A DNA stretch of 64,000 nt from JAYEHL01 sp041653935 (GCA_041653935.1 JBAZEO010000006.1:9772-73771); one strand, 5' to 3'. Positions 7,348 through 15,124 are shown, counted from the stretch's first letter. The notes: generated by a model from the sequence alone, not told the origin. Translations and numbers: made by a program.

Positions 7348-7649
7348 CAGATGTGCTCCTTGCGTAGATGTTTAGAGCAGGATTCGCATCCTACTTGACC
7401 GAACGCTGTCGGGTAATAGCAGATCATACAGCAGAAGTAGACGATACCCTTGCGTGCCCAGTACCGTCTGAATAGCTCTCGCTCAAAGTCTGAGAAGTTA
7501 CGCCACTCTTCAGGGGTAACTAAGTCTATGTCAGGCCATTCTACCTGTTCAAGGCACTTCTCACACAGGTCTTGGCCCTGTACTCTGCCAACGGCAAAGT
7601 CGCCGCATTCGCAACGCACGTCTCTTACGTAACCTGTATCCAAGATCAT
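7347..7649 (-). CDS. Hypothetical zinc-ribbon protein, 100 aa
   Basis: Start at the ATG of MILDTGYV, which overlaps the upstream stop codon (TGATG) and has GAGGAGC upstream. Two Cys pairs near the N-terminus (CECG, then CEKC) and two more near the C-terminus (CCMIC, then CESC) suggest two zinc-binding sites. No enzymatic motif seen. Confidence 0.65.
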   Translation of the reverse strand: MILDTGYVRDVRCECGDFAVGRVQGQDLCEKCLEQVEWPDIDLVTPEEWRNFSDFERELFRRYWARKGIVYFCCMICYYPTAFGQVGCESCSKHLRKEHI

Positions 7650-8047
7650 CAGTGTGCTCCTCGCTGGATTATGTCCCGCCACATATCCCAGTCAACCTTC
7701 TTGACTCTGGCGGCAGGATGCGGTATGTAAAGCCTACGGCACGGAGGCTGATGAGCGCAACGGATCAACGTCTGCTTGGCCACCGTACCACAGACCAAGA
7801 GTAGATCACAGGTCACTCGCTGTAGGTTGCCACTCAGCCACTCAGGGTTCGGTGCTCCGTGGCCCCTAGCATTGCCTACAGCCTCCTTGCAGGCGTTGGT
7901 GCACCATAGATCCTCGTGCCCTAGTAGCCAGTACAGGCGTCTGCCTGAGTGGTTGTCAGGATTGATACGAAACATTCCTGGAGCCTTGCCTTCGTAGCCC
8001 CAGAATGTGTCTAGCACAGCGACGCATCGTGCGTGACTGTAGCTCAT
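7649..8047 (-). CDS. Possible uracil-DNA-glycosylase-fold protein, 132 aa
   Basis: A 132-residue protein with LLLVCGTVAKQTL followed by YIPHPAAR. These are placed like the LVxxGxxA and HPxxR elements of the UDG superfamily; the N-terminal half lacks the GExPG motif. It may be a divergent UDG-like or nucleobase-binding protein. Residues NPEWLSGNL in the middle are typical of a helix entry. The assignment is weak and rests on the C-terminal motifs plus the nearby true UDG. Confidence 0.5.
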   Translation of the reverse strand: MSYSHARCVAVLDTFWGYEGKAPGMFRINPDNHSGRRLYWLLGHEDLWCTNACKEAVGNARGHGAPNPEWLSGNLQRVTCDLLLVCGTVAKQTLIRCAHQPPCRRLYIPHPAARVKKVDWDMWRDIIQRGAH

Positions 8048-8286
8048 AGCTCTGGTCCTATTGTGACTGTGAATCGCTGACCGTCAAAGCCAACAATACA
8101 CGGTGCAGTGATTATTGTCAGTACACCGTTCGCATAAGTCTGTGATGTAGGGATAGCCATAAGATAGGCTACTGCAAATTGCTCATCCTCGGTCAGTTTT
8201 GTGAGCTGACCCTGTGATCTATCTACGACGCCTTGCACCGTTGCATAGCATCGTCTAAGAAGCTGCTCGTGGAGGTCTTCTATCAT
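8044..8286 (-). CDS. Hypothetical protein, 80 aa
   Basis: A small protein with a helical N-terminal half and a predicted beta-strand C-terminal half. It overlaps both neighbours by four bases, as expected in a coupled phage operon. No family recognised. Confidence 0.6.
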   Translation of the reverse strand: MIEDLHEQLLRRCYATVQGVVDRSQGQLTKLTEDEQFAVAYLMAIPTSQTYANGVLTIITAPCIVGFDGQRFTVTIGPEL

Positions 8287-8450
8287 GGACCAGCCTCCCA
8301 GGCATCGTTAGCATGGGCCACGGTGTGAAAGAATACCTCACGTGCCGCTAGCATACCAACGACGGTGATGGCGATCGTTAGTACCATCACGCCGATACGG
8401 TACAGGATGGGGTGTATGTCTACTTGGTAGTGTCGTCTCAATCTGCCCAT
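8283..8450 (-). CDS. Small membrane protein, 55 aa
   Basis: I start at the ATG of MGRLRRHYQ; upstream residues in this frame overlap a better gene. One hydrophobic helix (about residues 17-37, GVMVLTIAITVVGMLAA) follows a basic N-terminus, so the N-terminus is probably cytoplasmic. No further function can be inferred. Confidence 0.5.
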   Translation of the reverse strand: MGRLRRHYQVDIHPILYRIGVMVLTIAITVVGMLAAREVFFHTVAHANDAWEAGP

Positions 8451-8689
8451 GGTCTGCACTCCTGGCATGTGCAACCGTGTTGATGCCGAGCTGGTGGCGT
8501 AAGCTGTTTTACAATCGCCTTCGCTTCGTCCAGGGTCATGCACCCACGAATTCTGTTGACGCATTTACGACACACGTCACCACCCCGTGAAAGCATGTCT
8601 ACCCAGCCTACTGGATACTTTTCGTCTGGGAGGCTGGTATGATCTCCACATATATCACACGTGTAGGTTGTTGTTGACGCTCTGCCCAT
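8438..8689 (-). CDS. Hypothetical zinc-finger-like protein, 83 aa
   Basis: Contains CDIC near residue 10, CRKC near 40 and a C-terminal CTCQEC, a pattern of paired Cys that suggests zinc binding. It ends 13 bases inside the next gene. It is one of several small Cys-rich proteins this phage encodes on both flanks of its genome. Confidence 0.6.
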   Translation of the reverse strand: MGRASTTTYTCDICGDHTSLPDEKYPVGWVDMLSRGGDVCRKCVNRIRGCMTLDEAKAIVKQLTPPARHQHGCTCQECRPWAD

Positions 8690-8692
8690 AGC

Positions 8693-8947
8693 CTATCCCT
8701 CACTGATGTGAACGTGTAGTGCGTCCTCAGACTGGAGTACGCTGGCACGTAGGCCGCGCTTGATGGCAGCAGCACGTAGCTGGATCATCATGCAGTGGGT
8801 CATGCACTGGTAGTGCTTGCCCTTCCTGAGGGAAAAACTGTTGCGGCGGAACCACGTGTCCCAGGGATGCCGCGTGAGCTTGCGTTTCTTCTTGGCTGCC
8901 ACGGTATGTACTCCTACGTGAGCATTCGTTTGATCGTAATCCGCCAA
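8693..8947 (-). CDS. Hypothetical basic protein, 84 aa
   Basis: A small basic protein (AAKKKRKLTRHPW) with two Cys in the middle. It is the first leftward gene after the divergent control region at 8948-9190. No family recognised. Confidence 0.55.
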   Translation of the reverse strand: MADYDQTNAHVGVHTVAAKKKRKLTRHPWDTWFRRNSFSLRKGKHYQCMTHCMMIQLRAAAIKRGLRASVLQSEDALHVHISEG

Positions 8948-9003
8948 CGCAACCTATTATAAATAGGCGTTTTGTGGGCCGCTACAAAATTTTTTGCTGG
9001 GGC

Positions 9004-9130
9004 TTTACAAGCCGTGCCTTGCACGCTATACTGATGGTGGCGAAATATACTTACGTAATATACTATACTATGGTATACTACTAAGTTAGGGCAAGGCGCT
9101 ATTTACTTTTGGCTGTGCAACCCTTATAAA
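9004..9130 (+). promoter_or_regulatory. Two tandem rightward promoters
   Basis: P1 has TTTACA at 9004-9009 and TATACT at 9027-9032 with 17 bases between. P2 has TTTACT at 9102-9107 and TATAAA at 9125-9130, also with 17 bases between. Both face the ParB-like gene that starts at 9191. P2 shares the string GCTATTTACTTT with the promoter at 10852, which suggests a common regulator or sigma preference. The 243-bp gap at 8948-9190 holds no gene. Confidence 0.65.
9061..9080. promoter_or_regulatory. Operator-like palindromic element, copy 1
   Basis: The 20-mer TACTATACTATGGTATACTA lies between the two promoters. It matches 18 of 20 bases of a near-perfect palindrome at 60418-60437, and both are followed within a few bases by AGTTAGG. 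A shared binding site for a phage regulator is the simplest reading. Confidence 0.5.
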
Positions 9131-9190
9131 TAGCGGCGTGGGTGACTGGTACGTCGCCTGAGAACTGGCTAAACCTAGAGGAGTACGATC

Positions 9191-10711
9191 ATGACTGTTG
9201 AGACTCGCAAGGTGCTCTACAAGGAACCGTCTGGGGAGATCAAGGAGATCACGGTAGCGTTTGCTAAGAAGCTGTTGGGTTGGCTGCCTGAGGGAGAGGG
9301 TGCTTCCAAGTTCGGTGTCAACTACTTGGTGCGTGACACGAAGGGCGTCAAGGTACGTTGCACCAACAACGTGAACAATCGTCCGCTCTACGGTAGTGTG
9401 GTGGCTACGCTGGAGCAAGAGATCCTTCGCAAGCGTTGGCGGTTCAACGGTGAGCCCATCATCGTGGGCAAGACCGGTACGTTGCTGAATGGACAGCATC
9501 AGCTTGTAGCCTTGGTACTGGCTGGTGAGGAGTGGGATGCCGACAAGGACAAGTGGGCTGAGTACTGGGCCACGGAGCCTACCATCTTCAAGTCCATCAC
9601 GTACGGTGTGGAAGAGGACGACGAAACGGTCAACACGATGGATACGTGCAAGCCGCGCACCTTGGTGGATGTCCTCTACCGTAGCGAGTACCTAGCAGGA
9701 GCACCAGCACGCAAGCGGCGGATCATAGCCCGTATGGCTGACCATGCTATCCGGCTCCTGTGGGAACGCACTGGTGCCGTGCTGGATGCCTTTGCTCCTC
9801 GGCGTACACACGCAGAAGCTACGGCGTTCCTTGGTGCTCACGCGAAGCTGCTGCACTGCCTCAACTTCGTATACGAGGAGGATGACGACAAGGGTCAGAT
9901 CCAGAAGTACACGACTCTGGGATACACGAGCGCTCTAATGTACCTGTTTGCTACATCGGCAACTGACCCCGTCTCGTATCAAGAAGCAGCCGTTCCGGGT
10001 GATGCCCAGTGTGACTTCAGCATGATGGGGATGGCCGAGAACTTCATCGTCTGGCTGGCTGATGGTTCCGAGGATGGAACGAAGCAATTGGTCAAGGCGT
10101 TCGCCAAACTCCACGAAGAGGGCGGCAACCGCACGGAGGAGGCATCGTTGCTCGTCAAGGCATGGGGCTGCTACTCCACGGACGAGGGGGTGACGGCAGC
10201 CTCGCTCAAGCTGAACTACACCGTGAACGACGATGGCTTCCGCAAGCTGGCCGATCTGCCCATCGTAGGGGGCATTGACATCGGTGATCCGAAAGCACCT
10301 GCTGACTCCATAGAGGCTCGTGTGGACAAGCCTTCCCTCAGGAACGGTACCGAGAAGCGTGCCGCTGAGGTAACCGCCAAGCGCAACGGCGACAAGCCTA
10401 CCACTCCCAAGGTGAAAGCACCGGCTCCTCCAGCAGAGCCAAAGTCTGCGATGGGCAAGGCACTCGCTGCAGCCACCACACCCAAGAAGACCACACCCCC
10501 TAAGCCAAAGAAGAAGGAAGCTGCTCTCGTGGGCAAGCTGATGTGGGTCAAGCCCGTTCGCCCCAACGAGGAGCCGTGGCGTGGTAAGGTCAAGGACGTC
10601 CAAGGCGGCACAGCCTACCTGATCATCAGCCAAGGGTTCCGCGGCGCAGGCAATACCGCCGCAGCCCCGGTCACAGCCCTGTCGCCTACGCAGCCCACGG
10701 TTGCCGTGTAG
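9191..10711 (+). CDS. ParB/sulfiredoxin-fold-like protein with basic Pro/Ala linker
   Basis: A 506-residue protein, first gene of the rightward unit, with AGAGGAG before the ATG. Residues ~98-105 read LNGQHQL, the DGQHR-like motif of ParB-type nuclease/NTP-binding folds, preceded by strands (EPIIVGKTGTL). A helical middle domain extends to ~370. It is followed by a Lys/Pro/Ala-rich linker at ~375-450 and a small C-terminal beta domain. Phage ParB-like proteins vary from DNA binders to nucleases. This one is large and solitary, with no ParA partner, so a role in early regulation or host takeover is as likely as partition. Confidence 0.6.
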   Translation: MTVETRKVLYKEPSGEIKEITVAFAKKLLGWLPEGEGASKFGVNYLVRDTKGVKVRCTNNVNNRPLYGSVVATLEQEILRKRWRFNGEPIIVGKTGTLLNGQHQLVALVLAGEEWDADKDKWAEYWATEPTIFKSITYGVEEDDETVNTMDTCKPRTLVDVLYRSEYLAGAPARKRRIIARMADHAIRLLWERTGAVLDAFAPRRTHAEATAFLGAHAKLLHCLNFVYEEDDDKGQIQKYTTLGYTSALMYLFATSATDPVSYQEAAVPGDAQCDFSMMGMAENFIVWLADGSEDGTKQLVKAFAKLHEEGGNRTEEASLLVKAWGCYSTDEGVTAASLKLNYTVNDDGFRKLADLPIVGGIDIGDPKAPADSIEARVDKPSLRNGTEKRAAEVTAKRNGDKPTTPKVKAPAPPAEPKSAMGKALAAATTPKKTTPPKPKKKEAALVGKLMWVKPVRPNEEPWRGKVKDVQGGTAYLIISQGFRGAGNTAAAPVTALSPTQPTVAV

Positions 10712-10748
10712 CCCCCTTTGCCAAGCTGGCCAGCCCGTAAAACCCTGC

Positions 10749-10774
10749 AACCCTCCCTAACAGGAGGGTTTTTT
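10749..10774 (+). terminator. Intrinsic terminator after the ParB-like gene
   Basis: An 8-bp stem (AACCCTCC/GGAGGGTT) with a six-base loop CTAACA is followed by a run of six T. It lies 38 bases past the stop of the ParB-like gene, closing that transcript before the next promoter. Confidence 0.9.
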
Positions 10775-10851
10775 CGTAGGCGCAACCCTTATAAATACCA
10801 AGGACTTACGACTACTTTCCAAAATCCGTGGCAAATAGCCGTCCCCGGCTA

Positions 10852-10879
10852 TTTACTTTGGCCGATAACCTACTATACT
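10852..10879 (+). promoter_or_regulatory. Rightward promoter for the structured RNA and downstream genes
   Basis: TTTACT (10852-10857) and TATACT (10874-10879) are separated by 16 bases. The upstream string GGCTATTTACTTT is shared with the promoter at 9102. Transcription would begin near 10886, just before the structured RNA. Confidence 0.65.
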
Positions 10880-10896
10880 GAGGGTGTAGTGAGTTT

Positions 10897-11041
10897 GGTC
10901 CTTGACAACTTGAACGGCGAACCTTCCGGGTGCCCCGGTGATGAATTGTGGCCCGCTCGGATCGGTTCCCCCCGCCTACGCAAGTAGAGGGAATCCAACC
11001 AAGAGCGACCGGTAAGGTAACAGCAGCCAACCGCGAGGACC
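10897..11041 (+). ncRNA. Structured RNA with GNRA-capped arm (unknown class)
   Basis: The non-coding region downstream of the promoter folds by eye into a closed element. A terminal stem pairs GGTCCT (10897-10902) with AGGACC (11036-11041). Inside are a CCGGG/CCCGG hairpin with a TGC loop, and a long arm CGCTC/GAGCG. That arm carries GGTTCCC pairing with GGGAATCC (one bulge), capped by CTAC-GCAA-GTAG, a GNRA tetraloop. This order and capping are typical of stable functional RNAs. It is not a tRNA, and I do not recognise it as RNase P, tmRNA or a known riboswitch. It may be a leader RNA or a separate small RNA. Confidence 0.55.
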
Positions 11042-11169
11042 TATGACCCACCTAGTCTGGTAGGCCTCGCCAGTGGAGCCCGTTGCAATCGCCTATGACC
11101 CGTCTAGTACGGCAGGCTTGTGCAAGCCAGTCGCTCACCCTTATGGGTCGCTAGGCTTGGCAGCCTAGC
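11040..11169 (+). repeat. Hairpin repeats in the leader (CCTATGACCC...CTAGT...GGYAGGC)
   Basis: Two related units at 11040-11066 and 11092-11118 share CCTATGACCC, then CTAGT flanked by short complementary arms, then GGCAGGC or GGTAGGC. The first is enclosed by GCGAGG/CCTCGC, the second by TTGCA/TGCAA. A third, simpler hairpin (AGGCT-type, GCTAGGCT/AGCCTAGC, loop TGGC) follows at 11150-11169. They lie between the structured RNA and the first gene of the second rightward operon. The stretch 10775-11207 has no gene. Confidence 0.45.
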
Positions 11170-11207
11170 TTTGAAGAGGTGCCACGAAACCCTACTGGAG
11201 CAATACG

Positions 11208-11504
11208 ATGGCTGACATGACCAAGATCCTGCGCAAACTTCAAGACGGTCTTACTGTTGCAGACTTGATTGACGAGCTGCGAAACTACGATGAGAACGCC
11301 TTGGTTCTGTTCGCCTGTGACTACGGCGACCACTGCCACACACAACAGGCCCTTCCCATCAGAACCGTTGACGAGTACCACCTCGGCGTTCTTGAAGAAT
11401 CCGCCTATTCTCACTCTGGCGTGTCGTTCCGCGAACCTGATGAACGCGACGAGGATTGCCCCGACATGGACCGTTCCGTGATCATCCTTGAAGCCAGCCG
11501 GTAG
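11208..11504 (+). CDS. Hypothetical acidic protein, 98 aa
   Basis: A small acidic protein with a short helical N-terminus (TKILRKLQDGLTVADLIDELRNY) and a C-terminal half rich in Asp and Glu. GGAG lies ten bases upstream of the ATG. First gene of the second rightward operon. No family recognised. Confidence 0.65.
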   Translation: MADMTKILRKLQDGLTVADLIDELRNYDENALVLFACDYGDHCHTQQALPIRTVDEYHLGVLEESAYSHSGVSFREPDERDEDCPDMDRSVIILEASR

Positions 11505-11514
11505 GAGCAACACC

Positions 11515-11760
11515 GTGACAACGCTCAGACGCCAGTGGGTCATCAACAAGATGGTCCCGTGCAACTGCGGATGCCATGGCCAAGACCCGTGGCACAAGAG
11601 CAACTACCGTCGCTTAGTCAACCAGACCAGCGACACCGAGGGGTGGGTCAAGATGCCCTACTCCACCAAGCCCGTGCGTGTTACTCGACGGGCCTACGAC
11701 GCAACCCACTTTGGTCCGTGGATCGTGGACCGTGACAGCATCACCTGGGACAAGGGGTAA
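11515..11760 (+). CDS. Hypothetical protein, 81 aa (GTG start)
   Basis: I use the GTG at 11515 because AGGAGC lies eight bases upstream; the earlier ATG would overlap the preceding gene. The protein has a Cys/His patch near residue 20 (CNCGCHG) that could bind a metal. No family recognised. Confidence 0.6.
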   Translation: MTTLRRQWVINKMVPCNCGCHGQDPWHKSNYRRLVNQTSDTEGWVKMPYSTKPVRVTRRAYDATHFGPWIVDRDSITWDKG

Positions 11761-11764
11761 TACC

Positions 11765-12172
11765 ATGGCACGAACGAAAGTTGGCAACGGTTACGTGTCC
11801 AAGAACCACGAAGGCTACACGGTCTTCACGTCCAAGACTGGCAGCCCAGTCGGCAGCATCGCCAAGGGACTTGCGAACGCATACGCCTTTCGCTTGTTCG
11901 GCTGCTACGGCTGGCATCAGTCCACCACACGAGCCGAGGCCGTCAATGCCTTGTTGGACCACGTTCGCTCGCTCAAGCGTGCCAAGGCGTACCGCAAGGC
12001 TCACGCCAAGTGCCTGTGTCGCGAACCCAAGCGGCACCGCGACTGCATGTATTGCGGAAGCGGGTACTGGGGCGAGGTGGTCTGCGGCGTCTGCAAGGAG
12101 CAGGGCATCGACGGCAAGGTGATCCGGGGCACCGAGCGGAGGGTGTGTTCCAAGCATAAGGCCAGCCAATGA
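11765..12172 (+). CDS. Hypothetical zinc-binding protein, 135 aa
   Basis: Starts at the ATG of MARTKVGNG, four bases after the previous stop codon. The C-terminal third has CMYCG, CGVC and a late Cys-x2-His (VCSKH), a plausible treble-clef or zinc-ribbon site. The N-terminal part is basic. The reading frame extends further upstream, but no start there has a ribosome site. Confidence 0.6.
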   Translation: MARTKVGNGYVSKNHEGYTVFTSKTGSPVGSIAKGLANAYAFRLFGCYGWHQSTTRAEAVNALLDHVRSLKRAKAYRKAHAKCLCREPKRHRDCMYCGSGYWGEVVCGVCKEQGIDGKVIRGTERRVCSKHKASQ

Positions 12173-12384
12173 AATCCAAGCACATCACAACCAAGGAAGC
12201 CGCAGCGATCATAGGGTGCAACGCTCGCCACGTACGCTCTATGATCGCTGACGGTACACTGCCTGCCACTCGCCATGATATGCCGGGTGGCTATTACTAC
12301 ACCGTCGTAGAGGACCACGCTGTAGCCCTCCGCAACACCAAACAATCCAAGGGATGGCCGCGTGGCGTATCCCGCAACCAGTGA
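12169..12384 (+). CDS. Excisionase/MerR-type helix-turn-helix protein, 71 aa
   Basis: A 71-residue protein whose first 45 residues read as a winged helix-turn-helix of the excisionase/HTH_17 type (TKEAAAIIGCNARHVRSMI, then DGTLPATR). It overlaps the preceding gene by four bases. No integrase is present in this window, so a regulatory role in the rightward operon is more likely than excision. Confidence 0.75.
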   Translation: MKSKHITTKEAAAIIGCNARHVRSMIADGTLPATRHDMPGGYYYTVVEDHAVALRNTKQSKGWPRGVSRNQ

Positions 12385-12413
12385 TCACACCACACACTAC
12401 CAGGAGCAAACCG

Positions 12414-14318
12414 ATGAAGAAGAACGAAATCAAAGTCAAGGGCCTCTACCGTGCCAAGGTCAGCGGCAATCTGGTCACCGTTCGCGTGGACGCCATCCGC
12501 GAGCGTTACAACTCGCTGACCAAGAAGGAAACCACGGTCTACGACGTGACGAACCTCACCACCAAACGCAAGACCACATTCCTGTCTGCCATGCGTTTCC
12601 GTGGGCCTGCTGCCATCAACGACCCTGCTCGCAAGCCCGTGGGCAAGCCGTTGGTTGAGGTGCTGGCGGAAGAGAAGCCTGTCAAGACTGCCCGCAAGCC
12701 CAAGATGGTGGTCGTGGAAGAGGTTGTTGCAGAGCCTGTGACGAAGACCTGTGGTGACAAGCAAGCTACGCTGGCCGACAAGCTGCGGCAACGCAAAGAC
12801 ACGGGTGTGGACAAGGCCCCCCACGTGATCGTGGAAGCCCGTGCCGGTACGGGCAAGACCACCACGCTCGTTGAGGGCCTGAAGCTACTCCGTGGCTTCG
12901 ACACTGTGCTGAAGCCATCGCCCCAGCAGCAAGCCGTGTGGGATGCGATCGGTCTCAGCAAGGATAAGGCGAACAGCGTGTGCTTCGTAGCGTTCAACAA
13001 GGACATTGCCGCTGAGCTGAAGCGACGCGTGCCGCAAGGCTGCGACGCCATGACGATGCACGGTATGGGCTTCCGCGCCGTAGCCCGTCGCTTTGAACAG
13101 GGTGGTCGCCGCCTGGAAGTCAACGACCGTCGCGTGGACGCCATCATTGCGGAGCTGATGGATATGCCTCTCAAGGATCTGCGGTGGAAGGAGCCCCTTC
13201 TGCTGAAGGCCACGGTCCAACTGGTCAGCCTGTGCAAGATCAACTTGGTTTGCCCCGCTGATGCCAGCCTGGACGAGTTGGCAGCCTACTATGACGTAGA
13301 CTGCAACGGTGACCGCCTCCGCGTCTACGACATGGTAGCCCGCGTGCTGGAGCAGTGCAAGCGGGTGGACCTGGACAACACGATCGACTACGACGACATG
13401 ATCTGGTTGCCGGTTGCGTTGGGTCTAAACACCTACATCTACGATTTGCTTCTAGTCGACGAAGCGCAAGATCTATCTCGTTGCCAGCAAGCCCTAGCCA
13501 AGAAGTGTGGTCGCCGCCTGATCCTGTGTGGAGACCCCAAGCAAGCCATCTACGGCTTCGCTGGTGCCGACGCCGAGAGCATGCCACGCATGGAACGCGA
13601 GCTGGCTGCTACGGAGCGTGGGTGCATCCACCTGCCCCTCACGGTTACCCGTCGCTGCGGCAAGGCCATCGTTGCTGCGGCTCAGCGGTACGTGCCTGAC
13701 TTTGAGGCCCACGAGTCCAACAGTGTGGGCATCGTGAGCAACAACACGCTCGTGGGCTACCGTACCAAGGTGGCCGACGGCGATATGGTATTGTGCCGCA
13801 CCAACGGTCCGCTCGTGTCCGAGTGCTTCAAGTTCCTTGCACAGGACCGCAAGGCCACCATCCAGGGACGCAACATCGGTAAGGGCCTGATCACCACAGT
13901 GGAACGGCTGAAGGCCACCACCATCATCGAGTTGATCGACAAGCTGGCTGCGTGGGAAGAGGTGGAGCGTGCCAAGGAAGAAGCCAAGAAGAATCCCAGC
14001 GAGGTGAAGCTGCAGAACATTACCGACAAGGTGGACTGCCTGCACGCCTTCATCAACAGCGGTGACATCAAGTCCGTAAACGACCTGATCACCAAGATCA
14101 ACAGCATCTTCACGGACAACGCTGACGTACAAGGTATTCGCCTCAGCAGCATCCACAAGGCCAAGGGCCTGGAGGCCGAGCGAGTCTTCTTCATCAACAA
14201 CAAAGATGCACCGTGCCCCCATCCCATGGCCAAGACTGCATGGGCCAGAGAACAAGAATCTAACCTCCTATATGTGGGAATTACACGTGCCAGAGCCGAG
14301 CTGGTTTTCGTTGCGTGA
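12414..14318 (+). CDS. UvrD/Rep-type superfamily 1 DNA helicase
   Basis: A 634-residue helicase starting at the ATG after CAGGAGC; an in-frame ATG 20 codons upstream lacks a ribosome site. The first ~135 residues are a non-helicase extension beginning with a small beta domain. Walker A is ARAGTGKTT at 142-150. Motif Ia is FNKDIAAELKRR and motif II is LLVDEAQDLSRCQQ near 355. Motif III is LILCGDPKQAIYGFAGAD, and motif VI is LLYVGITRARAELVFVA at the very C-terminus. It should unwind DNA 3' to 5' in replication or repair. Confidence 0.92.
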   Translation: MKKNEIKVKGLYRAKVSGNLVTVRVDAIRERYNSLTKKETTVYDVTNLTTKRKTTFLSAMRFRGPAAINDPARKPVGKPLVEVLAEEKPVKTARKPKMVVVEEVVAEPVTKTCGDKQATLADKLRQRKDTGVDKAPHVIVEARAGTGKTTTLVEGLKLLRGFDTVLKPSPQQQAVWDAIGLSKDKANSVCFVAFNKDIAAELKRRVPQGCDAMTMHGMGFRAVARRFEQGGRRLEVNDRRVDAIIAELMDMPLKDLRWKEPLLLKATVQLVSLCKINLVCPADASLDELAAYYDVDCNGDRLRVYDMVARVLEQCKRVDLDNTIDYDDMIWLPVALGLNTYIYDLLLVDEAQDLSRCQQALAKKCGRRLILCGDPKQAIYGFAGADAESMPRMERELAATERGCIHLPLTVTRRCGKAIVAAAQRYVPDFEAHESNSVGIVSNNTLVGYRTKVADGDMVLCRTNGPLVSECFKFLAQDRKATIQGRNIGKGLITTVERLKATTIIELIDKLAAWEEVERAKEEAKKNPSEVKLQNITDKVDCLHAFINSGDIKSVNDLITKINSIFTDNADVQGIRLSSIHKAKGLEAERVFFINNKDAPCPHPMAKTAWAREQESNLLYVGITRARAELVFVA

Positions 14319-14385
14319 TTAGTAACTACTACGAACCGAGGGGCGGACCACCACGCCCCCCACCACACTACCAAGGACAACTACA

Positions 14386-14469
14386 ATGGAACGATGGATC
14401 ATCGAGGGCCTGAAGGTTATGGCTGCGTTCTGTGCAGGAGCCGCCTTCAGTGCTTGGCTGTACGGTTAG
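14386..14469 (+). CDS. Tiny membrane peptide, 27 aa
   Basis: A 27-codon ORF with AAGGAC eight bases upstream of ATG. It encodes one amphipathic start and a hydrophobic stretch (VMAAFCAGAAFSAWLYG). It fills the gap between the helicase and the next gene. Short phage membrane peptides are common, but support here is only the ribosome site and the composition. Confidence 0.4.
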   Translation: MERWIIEGLKVMAAFCAGAAFSAWLYG

Positions 14470-14482
14470 GAGCCACCCTATA

Positions 14483-14788
14483 ATGAGCGAACCACTCAGC
14501 GTCCAGTGCCCCACGTGCCTACGGTGGCACGTAGATCAAGGTAGGCGGCAGACGTGCCGGTACTGCGGTCTACAACCACTGCCCAGTTTCAGTTACAGCT
14601 ACGGCAGTGTTTTCTACCCTGTGATAGGAAAGGATCCAGCAGATGACGAAGCTAAGAGACTCAGACATAAGATCCGTGATCGTCTGGCTCCGGAACCTAC
14701 GCAAGCAGTACGGGTGGCGGCAATCACTGCGAAGCTTGAAGAAAGCCGCCGGAGAGCAGGATCGCGTGGCCGTCGTCCTGCTCAATGA
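14483..14788 (+). CDS. Zinc-ribbon protein overlapping the next gene, 101 aa
   Basis: Starts at ATG of MSEPLSVQ. It has CPTC and CRYCG near the N-terminus, a zinc ribbon. From 14643 on it overlaps a second gene in another frame for 146 bases, and its own C-terminus becomes Arg-rich and low in complexity. The true protein may end early in evolution terms, or a frameshift may separate the two frames. Confidence 0.45.
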   Translation: MSEPLSVQCPTCLRWHVDQGRRQTCRYCGLQPLPSFSYSYGSVFYPVIGKDPADDEAKRLRHKIRDRLAPEPTQAVRVAAITAKLEESRRRAGSRGRRPAQ

Positions 14789-14879
14789 CTACACCCACCT
14801 CGTAGACAACGGCCTTTCACCCTACCAAGCGATTCACACCGTGTTGGCATCGTGCTGCACGGACAAGCGACCCTCGTAA
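14643..14879 (+). CDS. Hypothetical protein, 78 aa
   Basis: A well-composed small helical protein (DIRSVIVWLRNLRKQYGW) with AGGAAAGG upstream of its ATG. It overlaps the preceding gene substantially. Composition suggests this frame, rather than the end of the preceding one, is under coding selection in the overlap. Confidence 0.55.
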   Translation: MTKLRDSDIRSVIVWLRNLRKQYGWRQSLRSLKKAAGEQDRVAVVLLNDYTHLVDNGLSPYQAIHTVLASCCTDKRPS

Positions 14880-14894
14880 CCTAGGAGCTACGTC

Positions 14895-15092
14895 ATGAGT
14901 TTGAAAAGCTGCGTCGTCGACAAGAAGGCCAAGACCATCACCATCGTCATGGACTTGGAAGACCCGAAGCCCTCATCCAGTGGCAAGACCCTCGTGGTAG
15001 CTAGTACCCACGGGAACACCCCCACGGCTGCCGTCGTGGATGGCAAGCCCCTCGTGGTCGGCCTCAACGCCTACATCAAGGCTGCTGGCTAG
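14895..15092 (+). CDS. Hypothetical protein, 65 aa
   Basis: A small mostly beta-strand protein (KTITIVMDLEDP, KTLVVAST), preceded by TAGGAG. Last gene of the rightward unit, just before a terminator. No family recognised. Confidence 0.6.
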   Translation: MSLKSCVVDKKAKTITIVMDLEDPKPSSSGKTLVVASTHGNTPTAAVVDGKPLVVGLNAYIKAAG

Positions 15093-15124
15093 CCTACGGC
15101 TGCCGTGTCTGCCACAGCTCCCAC

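Noticed and set aside
13494..14255. Leftward ORF opposite the helicase
   Set aside because: Shadow of the helicase gene, with no start signal and no motif.
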